NCBI RefSeq assembly: GCF_040958095.1
Contig: NC_091217.1
Span: forward strand, 11,529,120-11,593,119
DNA length: 64,000 nt
Direction: 5' to 3'
From: Procambarus clarkii
Taxonomy: Eukaryota > Arthropoda > Malacostraca > Decapoda > Cambaridae
This document shows positions 44,434-54,556 of the stretch, piece by piece. Every line of letters begins with the position of its first letter. Position 1 is the first letter of the stretch. The notes under the pieces are model-generated. The model ran no database searches, had not been told where the DNA came from, and saw only the letters and a list, made by a program, of their open reading frames with translations. A program made the position numbers and the translations under genes.

Positions 44434-45785
44434 GTGATGGTAAGACGGTGTGTAACTGGAACTCCAATTCTCCTGATACTGAAAATGGAAGTTGTAGTGA
44501 GTGAACTGGTGCTAGTGAGGGAGCTATGTGGAGCTCAGAGAGCAGAGGTGGATTCCTTGCGTGAGGAGCTACGACAGATGACGAAGCTAAGACAGACAAA
44601 ACACCATCAAGAAGAAGCAAATATGGAGTGCAGCAGTAGAAAATCGTCGTCCTGGAATGTTGAAAAGGACAGGGGTCTTAAAAAGAATTTGACAAATTTA
44701 CCTACAAATATCCTAAGGACTTCAAACTCATTCACCGCGTTGGAGGACTAGTGCTGTGGGGATCCTGCAGTTCGCTTGAAAGGGGAGGCAACGAAGGTAG
44801 CGCAGGTATCTCAAGGTGCTCAGAAAGTAAAAGACGTACCTAAGCGAATTTTGGTTGTGGGAGATTGCCAAGTGAGGTATTTGGATAGAACTTTTTGTGA
44901 TAGAGATAGGGGGAACAGATTAAAGGTTTGCTATCTGGGAGCAGGGATTGGTGACATTGTTAACAACATGAATGATATTATGGCTGGAAATGGGAATAAA
45001 CTCATTATATGTATCAGTGCCAGTGGAAATGAAATTGGATGAGTTAGGAGTGAGGAATTGATACAGAAGTTTAAGACAGCCATAGTTAGTTAGGAGCAAG
45101 GGAGGAATCCCGATCATATGTGGCATTCTTCCAAGAAAGGGAATTGGAAATAAATGGTTGTCGAGAGCACTTGGTGTCAGTTGCCGACTGGACAAATACT
45201 GTATTGCAAATCAAATGCAATATCATTTATAGATAACTGGGAACACTTTATAGAAGGAATGACATGTGTGCTCAGGATGGGGTACATTTATCCAGGGCTG
45301 GGGGTTGTTGCTGTTGCCAACTCATTGGAACCTCTGGTTGGAGGAGTTTGTTTGGGTTTAAACTGTTAGTAGATATTGGTATGGGAATTGATATGGAGAG
45401 GGATGGTAATAAGTGTTTGTGGGGAAACACGAGTTAGGAGTGAGGAACTGATTCAGAGGTTTAAAACAACCATAGAATTAGTTAGGAGCAAGGGAGGAAT
45501 TCCGATCATGTGTGGCATTCTTCCAAGAAAGGGAGTTGGAAATAAATGGTTGTCGAGGGCACTTTGTGTCAATTGCTGGCTGGAAAAATATTGCAAATCA
45601 AATGCAGTATCTTTCATAGACAACTGGGAACACTTCTATGGAAGAGATGAAAAGTATGCTCGGGATGGGGTGCATCTATTGAGGGCTGGGGTGGTGGTTG
45701 TTGCGAATTCGTTGGAACCAGTGGTTGGAGGTGTTTGTTTGGGTTTGGGTTTAAACTGTTAGTAGATAGTGGTATGGGAATCGAT
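44434..45785 (+). pseudogene. LINE D ORF1 with SGNH-hydrolase-like domain
   Basis: ORF1 of a CR1-like LINE. Residues after the start at 44434 give a short coiled coil (ELVLVRELCGAQRAEVDSLR, EELRQM). Past a stop near 44749, an SGNH/GDSL esterase-like fold follows: RILVVGDCQVRYLDRTF (block I, where the usual catalytic Ser of GDSQ is Cys), LKVCYLGAGIGDIVNN, and LIICISASGNEIG (block III, normally GND). The C-terminal half comes twice. Copy 1 (45041-45430) is frameshifted. Copy 2 (45431-45785) is open and keeps RSKGGIPIMCGILPRKGVG, FIDNWEHFYGRDE and YARDGVHL, the block V Asp-x-x-His. ORF1 esterases of CR1/L2 LINEs are thought to help membrane or RNP interaction. Substituted block I and block III residues and breaks make this copy inactive. 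Confidence 0.8.
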
Positions 45786-45800
45786 ATGGAGAAAGGAGGT
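45041..45800 (+). repeat. 390-bp tandem duplication in ORF1
   Basis: GAGTTAGGAGTGAGGAA begins at 45041 and again at 45431. The units end alike ('aaactgttagtagata', 'gaattgatatggag' / 'gaatcgatatggag'). The units differ by many substitutions and small indels, so the duplication is old. Confidence 0.88.
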
Positions 45801-45850
45801 AGTAAAAGTACGTATTTTTTTTGGGAAACAAATTGGCAAAATGATCAGAT

Positions 45851-47001
<1,151 letters not shown>

Positions 47002-47054
<53 letters not shown>

Positions 47055-47075
47055 AATAAATAAATAAATAAATCA
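47002..47075. repeat. TA array 3 and AAAT repeat
   Basis: About 23 TA units, then AAATAAATAAAT, the end of the interrupted LINE C tail. Confidence 0.9.
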
Positions 47076-47094
47076 GGGAAAGAAAAGGGCCTCA

Positions 47095-49165
47095 AAATAA
47101 CAATACACTTAGGATATATTACACTAACAGTAGAAATCTAAGAAACAAAATAAACGATTTAAATTCTTTTGTCTGCACAGAAAAATAGATATTATTGCAC
47201 TTAACAAAACATGGATGAATGTAGAAAATAGAGAACTACTAGCAGAATACCAAATAAATGGTTTTAAACTATTCCACACAGATACATTAGACGAGGAGGG
47301 AAGTAGCCATATATATTAGGGAAAATTTGAAATGTTGTCTCAAAGAGGGAATCAAAACTGAGCCCCACACAGAAACTATTTGGATAGAATTAAACGAAAA
47401 AGCAAATAATCTTATAATAGGAGTTATATACAGGTCACCAAACTTAGACAGGTTGGAAGCAAAGCACCTATGGGATGAAATATCTAGAGCATCTAGGTCT
47501 AGTAGTATTTGTGTCATGGGTGTCTTTAATTTTAGTGGAATAAATTGGTTTTACAGAAGAGGGAATAATAAAGCAGAAGATTTTCTAGAATTAATTGACG
47601 ATTGCTTTCTTACGCAACACATTAAGGAACCAACGTGGGCAAATAATATTTTAGATTTAGTGTTAACTAATAGGGAAATACAAGTAAATGATATCGAAAT
47701 AGGGAGTGAGGTAGGGAACAGTGATCACAAAGAAATCAGATTTAGTATAGAAGGGAATAGATCTGTAAGAGAAAATTCTGTTAGTGCCAGATTTTCGAAA
47801 AGCTGATTTTAATAGCCTAAGAAATTTTTTGGGCCAAATAGATTGGAAAGTCTTGGGCATGGGGGGTGGGCCGGTCTTGGAGCGACACGTGAACCCAGCG
47901 ATAGGTGACGTAAAAGGGGATTTCGACGTGGATTCAAAATATAACATATTAAAAAATATTCTAAGCAAAGCACAGGAACGTAGTATATGATACAAATTGA
48001 ATAGATCGAATACTAATGACCCAAAATGGATAACAAAGGATCTGAAGAAAAGAGTGTGTGTTACAAAAGGATTAAGAATGGGGAAGTCAGTTTAGAACAG
48101 GAATTCATACAACTGGCTAGAAATGTTAAAAAAGAGATAAGGAGGGCAAAAAGAAACTATGACGTTGGCATAGCAGGGCACACAAAGACAAATTCTAAAG
48201 TTGTTTTTCAGTTATATTCGAACAAAGATTAGAGAAAGAATAGGTCCATTTAAAATTGAGACAGGTCAGATAATGAATAATGATGAAGAGATGAGTAGTA
48301 TTTTTAATAAATATTTTATCTGTATTTACTGAAGAGGTACTTAATAATACTAGTATGCCTTCAGCTGAACAAGTCTATGTGGGTGGGTACGAGGACAGGT
48401 TGATTAGTTTAGCAGTTACCAGGGAAACAATTAATTAAATGAATAATTTTGTAATTAAACAAATAGTAAAACTCAAATAAATCCCCAGGGCTGGATGAAG
48501 TGTTTGCCAGAGTGCTTAAAGAATGCAAAGAGGAACTTTGCGAGCCACTGTCTACCATATTTAATAAATCAGAGTCAGGCAGAGTGCCAAAGTCATGTAA
48601 GGTTACTAATGTGGTACCAATTTTTAAGAATGGAGATAGATCACTTGCGACAAACTATCGGCCAATTAGCCTAATGTCTATTGTGGGAAAGTTACTTGAA
48701 TCGATAATTGCAAATATAATTCGTCTGCATGTTGAAAAACATAAATTAATAAATGATTCTCAACATGGTTTTACAAATGGCTGTTCATGTTTAACAAATT
48801 TGCTATCTTTTTATTCCAGCATAGTTGAGGTAGTTGATAGTGATAAGGTTTGTGATGTTGTGTACCTTGACTTTAGCAAAGCTTTTGATACAGTACCACA
48901 TGAAAAACATTAAAAAGATAAGAGGCCCATGGTATTAGGGGTGTTATATTAAGTTGGATTAGGGCATGGCTGTACCAAAGAAAACAGAGTTAGTATAAAT
49001 GGGGTTAAGTCAGACTTGGAAAATGTTGTAAGTGGAGTGCCTCAAGGCTCTCTCCTGGGACCTCTGTTGTTTATAATATATATAAATGATTTAGATTCAG
49101 GTTCGAGTAGCAACATTTGCAAATTTGCCGATGATACAAAAATTGGTAGGGAAATTAACACGGAA
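47095..49165 (+). pseudogene. LINE D ORF2: endonuclease and RT palm
   Basis: Endonuclease: RKIDIIALNKTWMNVENREL (approximate reading across a shift), AIYIRENLKCCL, HTETIWIELNEKANNLIIGV, YRSPNLDRLEAKHLWDEI, MGVFNFSGINW (usual GDFN reads GVFN), LDLVLTNREIQ and NSDHKEI (SDH motif kept). RT: SPGLDEVFARVLKEC, VTNVVPIFKNGDRSLATNYR, PISLMSIVGKLLESIIANII, HGFTNGCSCLTNLL, VVYLDFSKAFDTVPHEKH, GVPQGSLLGPLLFIIYINDL and the catalytic KFADDTKIG. Frameshifts near 47150, 47310, 47795 and 48910 and several stops interrupt it. Clade: CR1-type by motif spelling. Confidence 0.88.
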
Positions 49166-49812
49166 GAATAAAGACAGGCTATTTAACACAAAGGGCACAC
49201 GCACTAGGGGACACAGGTGGAAACTGAGTGCCCAAATGAGCCACAGAGATATTAGCAGTCACAGCCACAGCCACAGAGATATAGCAGTCTCCGTGGTGTA
49301 GTGCAGTCTCCGTGGTGTAGTGGTAAGACACTCGCCTGGCGTTCCGCGAGCGCTATGTCATGGGTTCGTATCCTGGCCGGGGAGGATTTACTGGGCGCAA
49401 TTCCTTAACTGTAGCCTCTGTTTAACGCAACAGTAAAATGTGTACTTGGATGAAAAAACGATTCTTCGCGGCAGGGGATCGTATTCCAGGGACCATAGGA
49501 TTAAGGACTTGCTCGAAACGCTACGCGTACTAGTGGCTGTACAAGAATGTAACAACTCTTGTATATATCTCAAAAAAAAAAAAAAAAAAAAAAAATTAGA
49601 AAGAACTTTTTTAGTGTCAGAGTGGTTGACAAATGGAATGCATTAGGAAGTGATGTGGTGGAGGCTGACTCCATACACAGTTTCAAGTGTAGATATAATA
49701 GAGCCCAATAGGCTCTGGAACCTGTACACCTGTTGATTGACGGTTGAGAGGCGGGACCAAAAAGCCAGAGCTCAACCCCCGCAAGCACAATTAGGTGAGT
49801 ACTATCACTTCA
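49166..49812 (+). mobile_element. LINE E 3' fragment carrying SINE-1
   Basis: 49166-49280 encodes a NTKGTRTRGHRWKLSAQMSH segment. After the SINE, 49597-49800 continues RKNFFSVRVVDKWNALGSDV and the same tail as 17556-17728. It splits the RT of LINE D. Confidence 0.75.
49307..49595 (+). mobile_element. SINE-1, plus copy
   Basis: GTCTCCGTGGTGTAGTGGTA, B box GGGTTCGTATCC near 49363, 3' core CTCGAAACGCTACGCGTACT and A24. The first 16 bases occur once more just upstream (49288-49303), a partial head duplication. Confidence 0.92.
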
Positions 49813-49814
49813 GG

Positions 49815-50091
49815 TCGATCTAAATAGGGTTTTGAAGTGGTTAAAAGATTGGCAGTTGCAGTTTAATGCTGATAAATGTAAAGTTTTGAGGCTAGTTAAT
49901 GATGATAGTTACAAGATACGAGCTAGATGGTGTTGAGATTGCGAAGTTGGATTGCGAAAGGGATCTGGGAGTTATGATTAATAAGAGTTTAAAACCAAAG
50001 GATCAATGCATGAATGTTCGTAATAAGGCCAATAGGACACTGGGATTTATTAATCAAAGCATTAGTAACAAGGCACCTGGAGTTGTTCATC
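49815..50091 (+). pseudogene. LINE D ORF2, RT thumb
   Basis: VLKWLKDWQLQFNADKCKVL, then YELDGVEIAKLDCERDLGVM and NKANRTLGFINQSISNKAPG up to VVHQL, where the long-TIR transposon sits. The rest continues at 53097 (YLALVRPHLDYVVQFW, with a shift), LERVQCRMTKLIPQIRNLSY, and at 53640 RTRNNGYKFNKFRFRKDLGK. Confidence 0.85.
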
Positions 50092-50095
50092 AGCT

Positions 50096-51050
50096 GGGTC
50101 ATTCCATCTCAAATCACCAAAATGTCACCTATGGCTTCCACTCGATCCTCTCCAAATGCCTGAAAATTTGTAGTAAGATAGCCCTAGACCCCAAATAACA
50201 CTTTGCAAAATATTAGAGCTCAATCTGCTTTGGTTCTTAAATAACAGGTCTATATTCAATGGGCTCTCGTCCCATTAATGCGTAAGTATGTACCACAAAA
50301 ATGACCAACTTTGACCTTTTGTTAAATCACTTCTATTGCCTGTAGGAGTGTGAAATTTGACATACCAGGACAACTTTTGGTGTAGAATAACATAGTGTAA
50401 TCAAAAAAGCAGTGTGGGTGGCCATTCAGCTATCCATCCATGCTAAAATCTCTGCCAAATTTTGTCGCAAGAAATTTGTACCCCCAATTTGGAGAGACAT
50501 ACTCATCAGCAAAATGTCTAAACGCCATGATCTTTTGCAACGATGTATAACAAGCACAATATTATGCAGTGATGCAATAGCAACTCTGTTGTATCCATAT
50601 GTCCAGAGGTGGCCCACTTGAAAGTTGGCCCAAAAAATTTATGTGCAAAATATCTCAATATGCGTCATTTCCTAATTTTGTTTTGAATGACACCATTGGA
50701 TAGAGCAGATTTTTCTGTACAAGAGTAACTTTTATCTAGGTGATGAGTCACAATAACGTGGCTGAAGTATGTTTACCAATCCACACACTAGAAAATGAAG
50801 GGACGACGACGTTTCGGTCCGTCCTGGACCATTCTCAAGTCGATTGTAGACCTGGACCTTTCACCATTCTCAAGTCGAAACATCATTGTCCCTTCATTTT
50901 CTAGTGTGTGGATTGGTCAACAACTTTTATTTAGGTTGGGATCTGAATTCCTAGTTCAGCCAGAGGACTCTGAAAATGACATACTTTGGTGCGATATCGA
51001 AAAAATGAAATTATGATTCTCCATCTTCTTTGTGCACTGATCATGACTTT
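50096..51050. repeat. Left long terminal inverted repeat of DNA transposon
   Basis: Pairs with 52325-53092. Shared blocks include 'aatattagagctcaatctgc', 'ggacaacttttggtg', 'tgtataacaagcacaatatt' and 'gcaactctgttgtatccata'. Contains the guest 50741-50921. Confidence 0.9.
50741..50921 (+). mobile_element. 181-bp fold-back element with 14-bp TSD
   Basis: Flanked by AACTTTTATCTAGG (50727-50740) and AACTTTTATTTAGG (50922-50935). The right arm of the host transposon shows the empty site. Internal perfect 29-bp inverted repeats lie at 50776-50804 and 50888-50916, with the phrase ACCATTCTCAAGTCGA twice between them. A partial copy lies near 14689. Confidence 0.85.
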
Positions 51051-51275
51051 TTTTCTTTCCATTCTTTCCGGGACACATTCGACTAAATTCTTCACCCTCA
51101 AAAAACTGTACAGTACTACCCTTTCCTTCACTTCCTCAGGAACTGACTTGCCCTGCTTTTTCTTAGGAATTGCTAGTATTCCCTGCTGTTCTTTCAGCTT
51201 CCTAGCGTCACGAACCATGTATTCTGAAACTTTGAATTGCTCCATTGTCTTTTTGATAGACCAGCTTTGTGGCAC
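50931..51275 (-). pseudogene. Transposon ORF remains, second part
   Basis: Minus strand from 51275: SIKKTMEQFKVSEYMVRDAR, KLKEQQGILAIPKKKQGKSV and PEEVKERVVLYSF. The remainder (from about 51100 down) quickly becomes non-coding and runs into the left inverted repeat. I recall similar VSEYMVR-ARKL-KE-GIL proteins as lineage-specific transposon-encoded families in arthropods and cnidarians. No catalytic domain is visible. The downstream region expected in such proteins is missing. Confidence 0.55.
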
Positions 51276-51287
51276 GAGGGTTAGGAT

Positions 51288-52040
51288 TTATATTTTTTCT
51301 TGGCGCTTTGCTACATGGAATTTTAGCTTCATTTCTTCAATGAGTTTATTGAAGTCTTGGCAATTTGTGCTCTGTTGGCTAGAGCTTGGTACCAACAGGT
51401 TTTGGCAATCAATATTTTCAATTGCAGCAATCTGCTCGGCAATTATTTCCTGTGCTTGGCTAATCTTAGGCTTTGCGTAACCATGCTTATCCCTTGCACT
51501 AACTCGTTGATATTTAATAGGTGAGATGCCTAATACTGATAAACTTGAGTCTATACTTTCACAGATTTCCATATTATCAGCAGGGCCATCAGATTCAGTA
51601 GAGCTGGACTCACTCACCTGCTTACTCTCGAATTTCTTTTTGCATGATGTGCACAGCTTTTGGCCAGGCTTGATACTGACTTTCAGCATATCTCACATTT
51701 TCTCTGCAGTAGCTACTGTGATTGGTTGCAAATCTTTTCGTTTTACATGGCATTTCTTCTTGAAGGGATTGCAGCAAGTATTTTGCAAAAATTCAAATTT
51801 CGTCAACAGCAAAGCTTCATGATGGAGGCATACTTAAGATTCTCCATCCAAGTTCAGTTCACTTCACTTTGCTATCAGTTTTTGATCTTCTGCACTATAC
51901 TGTTTAGAAACTTCAAGCCTTTCTTAGGAGTGTAGGTTGTCAAGTTACATTCAGAAGAGCCAAGCTCATGGCTAGCAATAGCACATGGCAATAAACCAAT
52001 GGAATCCTGATTCATGACGTATCTGTAATCGAATTCAAAT
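51288..52040 (-). pseudogene. Transposon ORF remains, first part (Cys-rich head)
   Basis: Minus strand. About 51660-51800 reads CCNPFKKKCHVKRKDLQPIT, then (51689 on) MLKVSIKPGQKLCTSCKKKF, a Cys/His cluster followed by a Ser/Glu/Asp-rich stretch (SESSSTESDGPADN), RVSARDKHGYAKPKI and LIEEMKLKFHVAKRQEKI near 51290. A separate short frame further upstream gives MNQDSIGLLPCAIASHELGS. Together with 50931-51275 this looks like the N-terminal two-thirds of a transposon-borne protein. A stop and shifts separate the parts. Function not recognised. Confidence 0.55.
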
Positions 52041-52324
52041 CAAATTATTTAACTAACTGAATACAGTAATTTCAAGTGAGTACCTGTAATACATTAATAT
52101 TAATATTGCTTTTTATTTATTTGTGTATTTATTGCAAGTAAATACACAAATAAGTAAACGGTAATGTTTGACCTGCTGACACGATACTACAAAGATGTAA
52201 AGATAAATATAGAACAGGAACTTAAAATAGCACTGATTGTTTAATAATAATTCTGAATCCCAACCAAAATGTTTTACCTAATGATGCTTAAAATTTTTCC
52301 AATCAGTTTGGATATCAATTTGAT

Positions 52325-53092
52325 AGCAGTCATAATCAGTGCACAAAGAAGATGGAGAATCATAATTTGATTTTTTCAATATTGCACCAAGGTATGTCAT
52401 TTTCAGAATCCTCTGGCTGAACTAGGAATTCAGATCTCAACCTAAATAAAAGTTAATCTTATACAGAAAAATCTTCTCTCCAATAGTGTCATTCAAAACC
52501 AAATTGGGAATGACTCATATTGAGATATTTTGCCTTGAAAGTTGGCTAGTTTTGCACAAAATTTTTTTTTGGCCAACTTTCAAGTGGGCCACCTCTGGAC
52601 ATATGGATACAACAGAGTTGCTATTGCATCACTGCATAATATTGTGCTTGTTATACATCATTGCAAAAGATCATAGCATTTAGACCTTATGGTGATGAGT
52701 AAGTGGTCTTCACATTGGGGTCCAAATTTCTCACGACAAAATTTGGCAGTGATTTTAGCATGGATTGGTAGCTGAATGGCTACCCAAACTACTTTTTTGA
52801 TTACACTGCTGTATCCTGCACCAAAAGTTGTCCTGGTATGCCAAATTTCACACCTCTCTGGGCACTAGACGTGATTTGATAAAGGGTTAAAGTTGGCCCT
52901 TTTTACGATGTGTATGCATTAATGGGATGAGAGCCCATTGAACATATACCTATTATTTAAGAACTAAAGCAGATTGAGCTCTAATATTTTGCACAATTTC
53001 ATTTGGGGTTTAGGGCTACTTTATTACAAAATTTCATTAGATTTAGAAAGGGTTGAGTGGGAGGCCTTTGGTGAATTCACATGGAATGACCC
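52325..53092. repeat. Right long terminal inverted repeat
   Basis: Complement of the left arm. Carries no guest and so gives the uninterrupted version. Confidence 0.9.
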
Positions 53093-53282
53093 AGCTATAT
53101 CTTGCTCTGGTTAGGCCCCATTTAGATTATGTAGTCAGTTTTGGTCGCCGTACTATAGAATGGATATAAATTCACTTGAACGTGTCCAGTGTAGGATGAC
53201 AAAGTTAATTCCCCAAATTAGAAACCTGTCATATGAAGAGAGATTAAAAAAGCTTAAATTGAATTCACTGGATAGGCGAAGA

Positions 53283-53549
53283 TTTTTTTTTTTTTTTTGA
53301 GATATATACAAAAGTTGTTACATTCTTGTACAGCCACTAGTACGCGTAGCATTTCGGGCAGGTCCCTGGAATACGATCCTCTGCCGTGAAGAATCGTTTT
53401 TTCATCCAAGTACACATTTTACTGTTGCGTTAAACAGAGGCTACAGTTAAGGAATTGCGCCCAGTAAATCCTCCCCGGCCAGGATACGAACCCATGACAT
53501 AGCGCTCGCGGAACGCCAGGCGAGTGTCTTACCACTACACCACGGAGAC
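53283..53549 (-). mobile_element. SINE-1, minus copy in LINE D
   Basis: Poly-A of about 17, core with one change (CCCGAAATGCTACGCGTACT), B box, and head ending at GGAGAC. Separates SLDRRR from the VKGDIIEVYKW-like segment of LINE D. Confidence 0.92.
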
Positions 53550-53924
53550 TGCCGTTAAGGGTGACATAATAGAGGTTTATAAGTGGATGAATGGACATAA
53601 AAAAGGGGATATTAATAGGGCATTAAAAGTATTAATAGGGCATTAAAAGTATTAACACGAGACAGAACACGAAACAATGGGTATAAATTTAATAAGTTTA
53701 GATTTAGGAAAGACTTGGGTAAGTACCAGTTCGGTAACAGGGTTGTTAATTTATAGAACCAATTACCATGTAATGTGATGGAGGTGGGGTCACTCGATTG
53801 TTTCAAACGTGGGTTGGAGATGTATATGACTGGGATTGGGTGGTTATAAATAGGAGTTGCCTCGTATGGGCCAGTAGGCCTTCTGCAGTTACCTTCATTC
53901 TTATGTTCTTATGTTCTTAAAGCA

Positions 53925-54556
53925 AATTGGCAAAATGGACAGGGAAAGTGAAGGGCCTCAAAATAACAAGGCACTTAGGGTATATTACACAAACAGTAGG
54001 AGTCTAAGTTACAACATAAACGATTTAAATGCTCTTGTCTGCACAGACAAAATAGATATTACACTTAATGAAACATGGATGAATGTAGAAAATAGAGAAC
54101 TATTACCTGAATATCAAATAAATGGATTTAAACTATTTCACACAGATACATTAGACGAGGAGGGGGAGTAGCCATATATGTTAGGGAACATTTGAAATAC
54201 AGTCTCAAAGAGGGAATCAAAACTGAGCCACACACAAACTTTTTGGCTAGAATTAAACGAAAAAGTAAATAATCTTATAATAGGAGTTATATACAGGCCA
54301 CCAAACTTAGACAGAATGGAAGTAAAGCACCTATGGGATGAAATATCTAGAGCATCTAGGTCTAACAGTATTTGTGTCATGGGTGATTTTAATTTTAGTG
54401 GAATAAACTGGTTTAACAGAACAGGGAATAATGAAGTAGAAGATTTTCTAGAATTAATTGACGATTGCTTTCTTACGTTAAGGAATCAACGCGGGAAAAT
54501 AAGATTTTTGAATTAGTATTAACTAACAGGAAAACACAAATTAATGACATTGAAAT
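53925..54556 (+). mobile_element. LINE D second copy, endonuclease part only
   Basis: Starts directly after the 3' end of the first copy with 'gcaaattggcaaaatggaca' (also at 45830). Encodes ALRVYYTNSRSLSYNINDLN, DITLNETWMNVENRELLPEY, EVKHLWDEISRASRSNSICV, MGDFNFSGINWFNRTGN (intact GDFN) and FELVLTNRKTQINDIEMG, then stops at the edge of the DIRS fossil. Head-to-tail arrangement with the copy before it. Confidence 0.85.

Larger units (their letters stand above)
50096..53092 (-). mobile_element. DNA transposon with very long inverted repeats, 4-bp TSD
   Basis: 2,997 bp flanked by AGCT (50092-50095 and 53093-53096). The host LINE reads straight across after removal (CATC-AGCT-ATATCTTG, HQLYLALV). 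Ends GGGTCATTCCAT / ATGGAATGACCC. The inverted repeats run inward to about 51050 on the left and 52325 on the right: about 770 bp each, not counting a 181-bp guest in the left arm. Arms differ by many substitutions. A 1.3-kb interior carries minus-strand coding remains. The 4-bp duplication is used by Sola-type transposons among others; I cannot assign the superfamily. Confidence 0.85.

Noticed and set aside
49307-49380. Functional tRNA gene in SINE-1 heads
   Set aside because: A and B boxes are present, but four copies share the same long body and tail, and the cloverleaf does not close properly.
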